Assembly: GCA_012845835.1 (NCBI GenBank)
Contig: JABAKD010000023.1
Location: forward strand, 5,872,137-5,936,136
Direction: 5' to 3'
DNA from: Undaria pinnatifida
Lineage: Eukaryota; Sar; Phaeophyceae; Laminariales; Alariaceae
DNA: 64,000 nt
The position numbers were made by a program, and so were the translations under genes. The notes under the pieces are model-generated. The model did no database searches. It saw only the letters and a program-made list of their open reading frames with translations, and was not told where the DNA came from. This document shows, in pieces, positions 47,001-56,299 of the stretch. Position 1 is the first letter of the stretch, and every line of letters begins with the position of its first letter.

Positions 47001-50000
47001 GGAAAATGTTTTCTGAATGACGGAACTCCTTAACCATAATCGTCGGAAACAGGTATTTTTTTTGTTGCATGATTCCCGTTCTATACCTAGGCCATGGGAA
47101 TTTTACCCGGTAGCAGTTTTGGTTTTCTCCAACTCGGTGTTTGGGTTGAGACAGATCTTAAGCTCCCAAATTGAGGAACCTCGGAAAAAAAAAAAAAGTG
47201 GTGCACAGATTGATTCTACGATACCCCCCCCCCCAAAAAAAAAAACAGCGATTTGCGTCAACGAAGGTTTCATGGCTCCTCGACAGGAGCAAGGATGCCT
47301 TAAAAGCAGATATCTTGATACAATATGTTGCTCGCAAAGGACTATCGAATGATGACATCGGGGTGGTAAGAGGCACCGTAGTTCAGGAGATACCGCCCGG
47401 AGTTGGTTTCACACCGGCGATTTCGTTAACGAAGTTGGGGTGGGCTACCGTAGAACGACGCCACACCTCTATCCTAGCACGAGTCGGCTATCATATCATA
47501 GGGCTACGTGCAGCAGCAAAACGTGGTTCACCATCCGGAAAATGAGAAGAAAAGCATTCAACGAGTGGTGCCGCGGAATGCCATAAATATAAACCAACAG
47601 GGGTAGAAAATTAACGTTAAAAATCATGGTTTGATTCTTTTACGGCCAGGCATTGACAACAAATATACCGTACTCATACAATAGTAGGTACCAGGTAGAC
47701 TACGAATTAATAGAGTACCGGCTGAAAAGTGCCACTGCCTTATGCAATGGTGGCGAAATCGCTAGGTGCGACTGCGCCTCAATGATAGTAACAGTATAGG
47801 TATGACACTATAGGTATGGCAATCGTTTTCCAGTAGCGCCGGTGTCCCACTCAGTGCCGGCATATTTGGCTGCCGCATACCGGCATTATTCTAGTGACCC
47901 CAATGTAAACAGTTTACAGCGAGCATGTACAAAACATGGCCATACACAGCCCACATCAGATACCAACAAAGGGAGTTCCAGACACATTCATACACAGTAG
48001 TAGAGCAGCACCAGGCAGAGATGAGCAGACCGCGACCTTTCTCCGACGTCTTGTTTCCTTTTCTTCCTGTGATGCTGTCTAGCGTGGTGTCAAGGTCGAC
48101 GTTTTGCTCGAAGGTATGTATACGGTTCCATGTATTGCTTAAAAACTACCCGCCATGTATAGGGTCGGTTCAACAGTGCCACCGCTCTCTACAAAGCTGA
48201 GAAGTAGCTTAGTACGTCTGGAACAACCTATAGAAGGTATGCATGGCCACTATGTTCTCAATAGTGCCGGTTCTTTGTGGTGGCACATACCCGTGGCACA
48301 TATCGACGCCGTTGGGAGTGCCTAATCTCTGTAGATTAGAGTATTGTGTACGAGTATGCTTGGTATCCTGGTAAAGCGACTAAAGCCAAAACACACGTGT
48401 GTGCACCGCGCACCACAGTCAAGCCGGTGTAAGATACAGACACATTCGTACAGCAGCACAGTAGCAGTAGCAACAACAGCAGCAGCCAGCCAGCGTAGCG
48501 CAGGATATTTCCCCATCCTGTTTCGTGGCTCCAGCTGAGTGTTATCGGAGGTGTCGCGTGCGGTCAGCGGCCATAAACTAATTGCTGACAATGTTTCAAC
48601 GGTTTTTGCCATGTGCTGTCAATAGTACGGGATAGTCGCACGAAAATTCCAAAAGAAAACTTGACGTGCTTCGGGTTATTCGTCCGTTGCGTACGTCGCC
48701 TGCTGTGAGCCAGAAGGAAGCCTGCTTGTATTATCAACGGTCGGGCTAACAAGTCTGGGATAAGACCTACTTGAGCTAACAGTCCTAGCGGCCAAAACTC
48801 CGCACATCTGCATTGTTTCTATTTGTACCTGATACATAGCCTTAATCGACCAGTCTTGTAAGTTCCTTGAATTGCTATCGACGCGTGCATTGTGTTTCAG
48901 GGTTTTGGCGGGCGGGAGAGCGCCCCCTTGACGGTGCAGACTCCGATATAGACCACAGGAAGGAGCATTCCAACCCTAAACATATTTTTTAGGTGTGCCG
49001 CAAATGGCAACCAGCGTCTTACTGCTCTTGTTTCGATGATGATGCGTTCGATTTTTTAAGGCTGTCGGGGGATTCGTGGGTCCCGGGATGGCCGAGCTTA
49101 ACGACGGCGAGGAGTTCTACAAGTTCATCGTCACGAAGGGGGCTGAATCGGCGACGATATCCGTGTCTGGATTCTTCGAGAAGTACGATGATACGGCGCT
49201 TCCAGAATCAACCGGGCTGTACCTCTACCTCTACAACGAAGACTCGCCGACCGATTTTGAACGTGGCCAAGGTGTGATAGACGTGGGGTCGGGGAATTTC
49301 TCGGCAACCATCGACGATATCCCCGTCGGCTACAGCAGGGGCGTCTTCAGCTTTGTCGCTCTTGACGCTGATGATGGCGGGAACCTGACTGCGGGCAACT
49401 CTGTGTATGGCATAGATATCGCCAACGAGGGCTGCAGTGACGAGCTTAGGATCAAGCTAGAGTGGAACTCAAACGACTATATCGACCTTTGGGTCACCGA
49501 TCCCAAGGGGAACAGGGTCTCGTACTCCGATCGGGCCACGGTGCGTGTGTTCACGTATCCAATTTGTGTTGTATATTGTGCCTGTGCTACCGCATGGGAG
49601 GGGAAACCGTTTATCAAAGACTATTTTGGTGGCAGTTCTCGTTAACCAAGCAACCGCCGACCATTTGCGGAATACGCATGCGTCTTACGCCAGTAAAAGG
49701 TATATGCATGTGCTGCATCGGGATACGCTTTCGTTTCTTCTTTATAGAGTGCCAACCTATATGTGAGAGTCTTAGGAAAGATTAGGTGGATCCTTACCGT
49801 ACCCTGCGAAGTTTTTGTCTGGCGCAGATGTTGAGGTATTCTCGACGTGGTAGGGATTTTTCGCTGGTTTTGGGTCTGTGTACCATAGAACGCCAGCAAA
49901 TTTCTCTTAGCAATTACGCCATGAAATCACTGTTGCGCTAAAGAGCACGGGGTGATGTCTTGTGTTCTCCGCCCCAAGGTACCCCGCCACCCTCTTGTCG

Positions 50001-50540
50001 CTCCCATTCCGTCGGTATGTGCGGAGTGTCGCCAAATCTCCTTCAATATTTCGTATTCCCCGCCTTACCGCCTATCTCCCTGTGTGCTGCAAACGACAAC
50101 TCCGGGAATGCCTCTAACGATTTCAGGATATTGGCTACATCAACGACCGAAACGGTGGCGGCTGGACCGCTGGCAACCCGGACGAGGGCTACGACAGCTC
50201 CTACGAGGAGTACGTGCTGTTTAGCGGACTGTCCGGAGACGCCATGATCGGCGACTACAGCGTCTTCGCGAGGCGCGACTACGCTCCTTCTGCAAACGAC
50301 TGGACGCTAACCGTGACCATGCACGGAGAGGTGGTGTCGATCGAGACGGGGTCTTTCCCTGGCAGCAGCACGACCGGGTCCTACGACGACGACGACTTCT
50401 CGTCGTCTGGCTCGTCTTCGTCCAGACGCCAGCTGTTTACGGATGACGACTCCACCTATGACCCCTACTATTACACCTGGTATCCTCAAAGTGACACGTT
50501 TGTCGTCACCCTTGGTTCCTACGACCCCGTTGGATGTTAA
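34607..50540 (+). CDS. Secreted or surface mosaic protein with WSC and YfaP/DUF2135-like modules (ten-exon model)
   Basis: Exons: 34607-35019, 35308-35451, 36345-36406, 37226-37380, 40241-40365, 43382-43670, 44148-44252, 45564-45616, 49061-49540, 50127-50540. All introns are GT-AG, all phases match, and the frame ends at TAA (50538-50540). Module order: discoidin-like, WSC, YfaP/DUF2135-like, GCC2/GCC3 Cys-rich, pre-peptidase-C-like, YfaP/DUF2135-like. WSC modules bind carbohydrate in fungal wall sensors and many algal wall proteins. YfaP, GCC2/GCC3 and PPC modules are extracellular types. No catalytic site or membrane segment was seen, so a secreted, wall-binding or adhesive role is inferred. 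The start is not within these exons. The candidate signal-peptide exon at 6115-6175 fits in phase and would give 766 residues. Intron lengths of 288-3444 bp suit a brown alga. Confidence 0.8.
35308..35451 (+). CDS. Exon 2: start of the WSC module
   Basis: Encodes VQLMTDYDADVSS then the WSC opening YIGCYNDLVGDRILTS and DDALTPA. Two in-frame acceptors are possible. CCCCAG at 35307 lets ITG-VQLM continue the discoidin-like strand. CGCCTTAG at 35271 has the better pyrimidine tract and would add 12 residues. Donor GTGAGT, phase 0. Confidence 0.8.
36345..36406 (+). CDS. Exon 3: WSC middle
   Basis: Only 62 nt: ICEAACAESSKYYYGLQQGN plus two bases of Glu. It matches the WSC core C..C.....YFGLQ.G..C. 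Acceptor GCTGTTCAAG, donor GTGAGT. Confidence 0.85.
37226..37380 (+). CDS. Exon 4: WSC end
   Basis: Completes the WSC module: CWCAGCDI, then GSCSTPCSGDSTSTCGGDFA and VSLYQTTTC. The conserved C.C, PC.GD, TCGG and LY features are all present, giving an apparently complete cysteine set across exons 2-4. Donor GTGAGA, phase 1. Confidence 0.88.
39132..39420. mobile_element. MITE-like element T, copy 1 (intron 4)
   Basis: About 290 bp. The left end GACGCGTCATACGGTAGAGA mirrors the right end TCTCTATCGTGG...GGCACGGGTC. It carries the internal ACTCCTTAACC-like and CTCAGAAAAAAGGTGGTGCA blocks shared with the other copies. Confidence 0.6.
39740..40018. mobile_element. MITE-like element T, copy 2 (intron 4)
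   Basis: Ends GACGCGCGTGCTACGATAGA and TACAGTAGCACGCGTC are inverted repeats. GGTT occurs on both outer sides, a possible target duplication. It ends 222 bp before exon 5. Confidence 0.7.
40241..40365 (+). CDS. Exon 5: first half of YfaP/DUF2135-like module 1
   Basis: Encodes CPSGSTQAALEITATWDNSY then GLDLHVIEPGGTEVNDYNTLG. The L-x-V/A-T-W-x(5)-DLxV-x-x-P-x-G pattern is the DUF2135/YfaP hallmark and recurs in exon 9. Acceptor CGTACAACAG, donor GTGAGT, phase 0. Confidence 0.82.
40366..41974. other. Intron 5, left part, no features recognised
   Basis: Sequence of ordinary composition; ORFs of about 110 codons (40841-41173, 41232-41561) lack motifs and are not accepted as exons. An R1 copy fills most of the rest of this intron. 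Confidence 0.5.
41975..43185 (-). repeat. R1 repeat array in intron 5
   Basis: Inverted R1: CCCAGACCTGGCACCACGCG, C tracts, TATAGTCTCCGCGTG, GTTGACCCTG, ATCGGAATATCACACACAG and CTTCGATCTCACAGCTTGAG. It ends 196 bp before exon 6. The segment 42300-42900 is more diverged or foreign. Confidence 0.65.
43382..43670 (+). CDS. Exon 6: second half of YfaP/DUF2135-like module 1
   Basis: Starts DVGHYCDGRDGYGFDNPGSE, then YLSLNGLNVGDDAVLGDYIV and WSITARSGGELLW, ending DCTIDAY plus one base. It corresponds piece by piece to exon 10. Acceptor CCCTCTCCCAG, donor GTGAGT, phase 1. Confidence 0.85.
44148..44252 (+). CDS. Exon 7: GCC2/GCC3 (ephrin-receptor-like) Cys-rich module
   Basis: After completing Asp it reads KCPRDSYSGDGLPPCTACAE then GLSSRSGSTYCTVE. 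This fits the C-P-x-G-x-Y-S-x-x-G-x-x-x-C-x-x-C pattern of GCC2/GCC3 modules. Acceptor GCGCGCAG, donor GTACCT, phase 1. Confidence 0.8.
44870..45130 (-). repeat. Diverged R1 copy in intron 7
   Basis: AGGTGTCTGGCTTTGTCCCC, TACAGTTTCCGTGTACAGA, CTGTTGACCTTGGC, GAAGTATCACACGCGCAGCT and AACTTCGATC follow the inverted R1 order with many changes. Confidence 0.6.
45564..45616 (+). CDS. Exon 8: 53-nt microexon
   Basis: Acceptor TCTTTTCTTCCAG, donor GTGAGT. It enters in phase 1 from exon 7 and leaves in phase 0 into exon 9, which is exactly what those exons need. It reads ALVYLQLPEAVSDAIIAD, which leads smoothly into the pre-peptidase-C-like module. Without it exons 7 and 9 are out of phase. It was chosen on splice signals, phase and sense, so it is less certain than the others. 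Confidence 0.6.
45890..46505 (-). repeat. R1 repeat in intron 8
   Basis: CAATCCATGCACTAGCTCCA, C tracts, TATAGTTTTCGTGCACAGG, CTGTTGACCCTGTTA and ATCGGAGTATCACACACAG in inverted R1 order. Confidence 0.65.
46651..46746. repeat. 20-bp minisatellite, five units (intron 8)
   Basis: The unit GGCGACCTGTATTGAACCCG is repeated nearly exactly. Variation is confined to one or two bases per unit. Confidence 0.92.
46967..47485. mobile_element. MITE-like element T, copy 3, enlarged (intron 8)
   Basis: Left end GACGAGTGCTACGACAGAGG and right end CCTCTATCCTAGCACGAGTC are near-perfect inverted repeats of 20 bp. At 519 bp it is about twice as long as its siblings. Internal blocks TTTCTGAATGACGG and GAACCTCGGAAAAA are shared. 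Confidence 0.75.
47486..49060. other. Intron 8, right part, no features recognised
   Basis: Two CA-rich stretches near 47925-48010 and 48420-48490 share ACAGACACATTC(A/G)TAC and CAGCAGCA words. No exon is supported. Confidence 0.45.
49061..49540 (+). CDS. Exon 9: pre-peptidase-C-like module and first half of YfaP/DUF2135-like module 2
   Basis: Acceptor CGATTTTTTAAG. It reads AVGGFVGPGMAELNDGEEFY and KFIVTKGAESATISVSGFF, then TGLYLYLYNEDSP, the layout of a PPC beta-sandwich. VFSFVALDADDGGN follows, then GCSDELRIKLEWNSNDYIDL and WVTDPKGNRVSY, the YfaP hallmark. Donor GTGCGT, phase 0. The upstream stop at 49040-49042 fixes the acceptor. Exon 9 has a decayed relative at 344-782. Confidence 0.85.
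50127..50540 (+). CDS. Exon 10: second half of YfaP/DUF2135-like module 2 and C-terminus
   Basis: Acceptor ACGATTTCAG. It reads DIGYINDRNGGGWTAGNPDE, YVLFSGLSGDAMIGDYSVFA and NDWTLTVTMHGEVVSIETG. An Asp/Ser-rich loop (YDDDDFSSSGSSSSRRQLF) and the end FVVTLGSYDPVGC follow, then TAA. No transmembrane segment or GPI-type tail is seen. Exon 6 and the right-edge pseudo-exon are relatives. Confidence 0.88.
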   Translation, partial: DIGYINDRNGGGWTAGNPDEGYDSSYEEYVLFSGLSGDAMIGDYSVFARRDYAPSANDWTLTVTMHGEVVSIETGSFPGSSTTGSYDDDDFSSSGSSSSRRQLFTDDDSTYDPYYYTWYPQSDTFVVTLGSYDPVGC

Positions 50541-51654
50541 CATACCAGCCTCACCCACCCTTGCGTCTCACGATCCATGATTAGACGACATATGCATATG
50601 TCCACGGTTGTCCATTCTCTCACACGGTCGCTTTGGAGGGACCAATGGGCCACTGTCAACGTCAAACTCTGCGGTGCGGTTAGGGTTCTGAGTCACCTGT
50701 GATGGCCATCCTCGTCGAGACCTTACGATGCCTTAAAATTTCTGAGATATGCGTTCTTCATTGCCCTCACGAATCCCACTTTGAGGTTGAAAACTAAGTA
50801 GAGAGACTTGAGTACTCGTCCGGCGTTCTTGCGATCGACTAGCAACGCAGGACGGTGGGCGCAATCGTCAAAACGTCCCGAGTTTTGTAGGGTATTGGTG
50901 CGGACGATGCTATTAGAGGAGGGGCACTATGCCGAAGGATTGGGGAGGGGAGGGGGGGGGGGCGGGGGATATGAAAGCGTCCACGGTAGTATTCGTGACG
51001 GCTCTGGTATATGTTAAGTAGCACGGCGAAGGAAGCTTTGTCATTTCCACGGACCGGTTCAATACTGTGTGATCCAGGCTACGGTAGGCTATCCTCACAA
51101 ACGAGTTTTCATCCCGTTCGCACGCGTGACTCCGTGCCTTACGGAAGAATATTTTTTCATAAGTTGGAAGATTGTTTCGGCGCAGCGTACCTTCGCATTC
51201 CGATTGCAAATTACTATAGAAAAATTACAACAGCATCACCAAAGCACAATATGTCGCCAAGGAACGGAGGGGGGTCAGTCGCGCGAGTTACCCCGAGCCA
51301 CCGCAAACAGAGGCCCCAGGAGGAGTTACCGCCCGACCGTAGCCTTCGTTGCGGGCACCAACACGGGTGAGGCGCTCGGTCAGTCGCATTGAGGCTACGC
51401 TTGCGTAGTGCTGGAGTAGCTGCTGAACGAAGCGGGCCCCGGCACCTTCTGTTCATGTTCTGCATGTCGTTTTTATAAGAGAGCCGAATAAGTTGTTCTT
51501 TTTCGTGAGCGAGGCCAACACCGAAAGACCAATTGGCACACTAACTGCCTCGAGTGTGAAACACCATATACAACACTGCGAGATACTGTCGCCCCCCTTT
51601 GGCTAAAGTTCGGGTGTCCGCCGAAGAACAGAAAAGCCGCTTATGGCCTACAGT
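50541..51654. other. Downstream of the mosaic gene, no gene recognised
   Basis: Holds the 3' untranslated region and terminator of the gene, neither of which can be placed. A short G run (50945-50970) recalls R1. ORFs near 51011-51465 have no motif support. Confidence 0.45.
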
Positions 51655-51923
51655 AGCTGAGTCATCCCACGATAGGGGTTGCACCCGAAAGTCCCTGAGC
51701 TCCTCACACGAGGAACTCAATATCTCACCCGAAAAATGACTTCGAAGGCATTCGTTCGCAAAACCCGACCAAGCTTCTATGCCTTAGTCCGAAAAATAAG
51801 TACTCGTAAAAATACTTCATTGACCGGCAGTTCCTCACATGAAGAACTCAATCGTAAAGAACTCAACTGCCCAGGGACTTTTTGGTGCAGAAAGTGCAAC
51901 CCCTACCGTGGGATGACTCAGCT
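51655..51923. mobile_element. MITE-like element with about 30-bp inverted ends
   Basis: Left end AGCTGAGTCATCCCACGATA then GGGGTTGCAC; right end GTGCAACCCC then TACCGTGGGATGACTCAGCT. The two match with about one difference in 30. Inside, AGTCCCTG.GC and its inverted partner extend the similarity. 269 bp, no coding capacity. Target duplication not resolved. Confidence 0.8.
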
Positions 51924-51960
51924 CACGCAATGAGCTGTGTGATTTGCACCGTCGGAATGG

Positions 51961-52235
51961 GAGCGCGTGCTATGGTAGAGAGTAGAGCACTTGATGGCTA
52001 CTCTAATTTTATGAATGACGGGACTCCTTGAATCAAAATCGCAGGAATGCCATTATTGTTTTCCTATCTTGCTTGCATTAATACGTGGGCCATGGACTCC
52101 GGGTTATTCCTCGGGTTACGCATTCATTTTTCTCAAGGTCTTGGTTGTTTGAGCGAGCTATGGAGAGCGCTTCGAGTGGTTGAGGGCCTCTGAAAAATAA
52201 AAATCTGTTGTACCTCTACTGTAGAATGTGTATGG
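51961..52235. mobile_element. MITE-like element T, copy 4
   Basis: GAGCGCGTGCTATGGTAGAG at the left and ACCTCTACTGTAGAATGTG at the right. Inside are ATGAATGACGGGACTCCTTG and GGGCCTCTGAAAAATAAAAA blocks shared with copies 1-3. Confidence 0.6.
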
Positions 52236-52544
52236 ACGGATATTGGGGGGGGTGGGGGGGAGGTGGTTGTTGCAGGCCAGTGACGAAGAAGTTTACCCCT
52301 ACCGATTAAAAATTCATAAAACTGCGTACATTTTGAAAGGACACAAATCGCGGAAAATTCTAATTTCAATATTCGGAAACCCTTTGTTCAGGGATCATTG
52401 GGCATGTCCATCTTGCGGTGCTGAATAAGGTGTGGCACAAAAGTATGATAGGGCGACCTTATGTTGATATTCGGTGTATCCAGGGCTCTTCGCGGGTCAG
52501 GGGGTCTTTAAAATGTCTCGGGCCCGGTCAGGTCATCGTGTGTT

Positions 52545-53845
52545 GCGTTTCGTGCCGTGAAATACGTATAATAGTAGATGGAAGGCATGTCTTCCCCGGG
52601 CATTTACATATTTTCGTAACTGCAGTGACGGACCAAAGGCTCGACGACCGAGGATTTTTTCTCTGCTCTCTCGCTGATGATATGACAACAAAAGTTGTTT
52701 CAACCATGATCATGAGTGTTGTTTACCTGCCACCTGCTGACGTCCTGACAAGCCTCTGACACTCGACCATGCTAGCGGGAACGATGTTGAGACATCATGG
52801 GCTAGGGGCACCAGATAGAGCTATCCCCACCTCGAAATATAGAGGAAACCATGGTAGAGAGATCATGAGTTCATCGGACGAGGAATCCCGCTCTTGACGA
52901 AGGTGCTGGAAGAAGCGCGAGCCTCTCGGATAGGCACGAGCGGAGGTGGGTTATGAGATGGAGCGGAATAGTGGGGGAAGTGGGCATCAAGCGGCTGGGC
53001 GGTAGGGATGGAGAGGACGGGGGGACGGAGTACCTAGCGAACAGCAGTGGTCGCATTAGTACTCGCTTTAGCAGCAGCAGCAACAGAAATGGAGGATGAA
53101 CATGGAGGAGAAGGTTTGCGTTGATTCAAAATGGATGAGCATAGAGAACCTTGAAGGGACCATCATTTTGCTTAGATAATGTACAAAGGGCTTTTCGGAG
53201 GAGACGACTTTTATCACGCCCGAGTAGGAAGTATATGCCGTGGCAGATGGGTGATCTGAACATTTGCGCAAAATGCGGTGGAGATAGATCTGCAGTTGGT
53301 TATGTATGGGGAAGTTGGTATACGCATTCAGAAGTTTGTGTTGGGAGTTTAATTGCCGCTCGTCCTTGGCAGTTATTATTTATGTGTGTGCTGGGTTTAG
53401 GTGCTTGAGTATTTGCCGTTTTACCTGGCAATGTTGATGATACACCGAGGGGCTTGGCAACAGGGGGGCTGTTGAAGTTCATGGAGGTTGTTTCGATTTG
53501 GTTTGGCCTGAGAGTTGTTATAGGTTCCCCATGAAGCTTTCAAGTAAGGGGCTACACCATGTTGTTCACGAGCAGAGGGGCTGTTGAGTGTGGTTGGAGG
53601 GTGTTACGTGTCACACACAGTCCTGTGCGGAGGAATACGTATAACGGATGGAAGGCATGTTTTCCCTGGATATTTTCATATTTCCGTAGCTGCCGTGAGG
53701 AACCGACGCCTCGACAACCGAGATGAACGTCTCTACACTATTTTTTTCCCTCTCGCTGATGCCAATGCAACAAGAGTTCTTTCAACCAGGATCATAAGTG
53801 CTGCTTTTACCGCCGAATTGCCGATGACCTGACAAGCCTCTGATT
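52545..53845 (+). repeat. R7 repeat: two direct copies about 1 kb apart
   Basis: Copies at about 52545-52765 and 53590-53845 share AATACGTATAA, GATGGAAGGCATGT, CTCTCGCTGATG, TTTCAACCA and CTGACAAGCCTCTGA. The DNA between them (52766-53589) has no recognised gene. Confidence 0.65.
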
Positions 53846-53879
53846 CTCGATCATTGTGTTTCAAAATCTCCTGGGTCGA

Positions 53880-54080
53880 GCCGGGTCAAGAAGATTCGAA
53901 GTATCGCGGGTCGGATCGGACCCAGAGCTTTAGGTATCTGGCCGGTCGGGTCGGGTCGGGTCCAGAGTTTTGGTAATCTCGCGGGCCGGGGAAGGTAGGG
54001 TAAATTGGGTCAGAAATCGCGCGTATTGAGTCGGGTCGGGTAGGGTAAGGTAAAGCGGCTTGGAAGTCTCGCGGGCCGAG
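53880..54080 (+). repeat. Degenerate GGGTC/GGGTA array
   Basis: Runs of GGTCGGGTCGGGTCGGGTCC and GGGTAGGGTAAGG are arranged in about 55-bp higher units with CGCGGGCCG boundaries. Confidence 0.7.
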
Positions 54081-54984
54081 TCGGTTTATGAACTGCAGGT
54101 TATTTAGAGCTGACAGGCGGGTCGAGCCCGTGGATCCCGCCTGCGGATTCCACTTTATTAGACCCACAGGTGCCTGTCGGAGGGCCCTTGTCGGGCCGTC
54201 GCTTCGCGGGGCGGACCCGCGGATCTCACCCGCGGGTCCGAAAATGACGCCGCACTTGCCGCCTCCTGCACGAAAGCCTCTTTCGTGAAGATACCCTCAT
54301 GGTATCTTATCACACAGCGTGCAGACCAGTCATACATACGAGACAGTAACTTCTCGTACACCGAATTAGGTGTTACTATTACCCGAATCCCGTGTGGGAT
54401 GAATCCATATTTATATCAATCAGGAATGTCATCATCTATCCATGTCCAGAAAAACGAAAAACAAGCCGGACGCATCCCTGCAGGGTTTCAACAAAAAAAA
54501 CGACACACAGACAAGCATATGGCAGCAGAATAAGCACCCATGTACGACGTACTTACACGGTAAATACAGGTAAGAAATGCCCTACCAATACGAAATATGA
54601 CCCACAGCGTAAAACGGTATGAGCACTGACTCGTCGAAGCAGCAGCCCCGGCGGCAGATCCCGACCGCTCATGGCAGATCCACCGCCCCGGTTGTGGGCT
54701 AGCTGCCGGGGGCGGATCGGCTAGTCTGTTTCCCGGGGCCGGAGAGTGCATCTAGCTAGCCCGCCAGTCGGGGTGGAAGAACACGAAGCCATCGGGTGAG
54801 ACGACACTGAGCTACATAGTCACGTGAATTAAGTAGCCCAGTGGCCAGTGCTAATATTACCGAAACACAATCTGTTTCAGTGTTCGTTGATTCATTGTCA
54901 CCGACTTGTAAGAGGGATCTCCGGTGCTCTCACCTCGCGCCACGTGATGTAAGTGTCTAGGAATGCTAGAAACGTCGGGCTTTT
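54081..54984. other. No gene recognised
   Basis: GC-rich islands at 54110-54270 and 54640-54760 have ORFs without motifs. Nothing can be assigned. Confidence 0.45.
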
Positions 54985-55030
54985 TTACCGATGATACGAA
55001 CCCACGCACCTATGCCTCAGAAGCGGACAG
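54985..55030 (-). other. tRNA-like fragment, 3' part, cut by element D
   Basis: The minus strand reads CCGCTTCTGAGGCATAGG then TGCGTGGGTTCGTATC, an anticodon-arm-like and T-arm-like run. The sequence on the other side of element D (61243-61270, minus strand GTGGTCTTGTGGATAGGC) resembles a tRNA D-arm. The T stem is not well paired, so it is a tRNA-derived repeat or pseudogene. Confidence 0.35.
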
Positions 55031-55496
55031 TGTTATGGAAATGTTAGCACATAGCCAGTATGAGTCCATGTTTAGTAGCACTGCACTTGTACGTCGTAGA
55101 TCATTGTAGATCTGTTATGTGTCGGTTGGTATGTAGCGTGCGTATGAATATGCGGAGTAATTACTTCTGTAGGATTCTCTGTTGCCTTGACGAGTAGCTC
55201 ACCCTCTCGTGTAGCCTTGATATCCAGGTAGCCCACTCTCTCGTGTGGATCCTTCCGGATTGTCTAGCATCGTAGCCATCCTGGTCATCTCCAGTAACCG
55301 GCCAACCTCTGGACTCTTGCAAAGTCTGCGGTTTATCTGTGTGTGTTGGCTACATAAGCACAAGTGTTTACAACATCTTGATATCTTCTCCTCAACACGG
55401 AAACACTCGAATCGTCCAGGCTATCCACTGCGCAGTGTCACCCGGGGACACGGCCTCTCTGCCACCGTGCTGGGGTATACCACAATATCCATAATA
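55031..55496 (+). repeat. 5' LTR of element D
   Basis: 466 bp, from TGTTATGGAAATGTTAGCAC to CACAATATCCATAATA. Confidence 0.92.
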
Positions 55497-56299
55497 GGTT
55501 ATTATAGCCTCGTGTGTGTGAGTGGAGGCCCGCTACGGCTGCGTCTGGAGGCCACACTGAGTCAACCCGCTTGCCTATTGGGCCCGGACTGATCACCTGG
55601 GCTCTCGGCTGCACATTCGGTACGCAACTGTCTGTGTAAAGCATTCAGGGGCGCAATTCCTAGGCGCTGACTCCGGTCGGTGAATAGAGTTGTGCAGGTT
55701 GTTGGTTCTGCGCGCGGAGTTCCTTTATTTCTTATACTCGGTTCCGCGTGTTTGCAACTGACTTCCAAATACCAAATCACCTGCGCTTAGACTGTTCGAG
55801 AGGCGTAGTCTGTCCAAGACACCTTCCACATACCTTGTTGCCGGCGTGGTCGCTTGTGTAGGTTGAGGATACGACTGCTAGCTGGTAGATGGTCGTTGCT
55901 ACAGCTGTTCACACGTGCTAGCTCACGTAAAGTTTGCGCTGAAAGACGCGTAACACTACGCAGTGCACCACGCTGTGTACCAGCAGGACCAGGTAAATGG
56001 CCGGCGCTGACTACTCGCCACATCACCGCAGCCTCGTCAACTGAGGTTGGTCACAGCTGTGCTCACGGGAGCGCAGTCGTCCTAGCGGGGGGCTTGCGAG
56101 CTTCCGGCGGACTCGGGTTGCCAGCTACGGCTCTGCGACCTACCTTTCACCCTACCTCTGTATAGAGCTTCCCCACACATGCCAGGCGCACCGGCCCGTC
56201 TCAGTGATCGGGGCGTTATGCGGGTGCAGCGCTTTTGATCACACCCATCGCGTGTCCCTGTCTTACGCTATGGCGTGCTCATCAAGCTCTACTTCTTAG

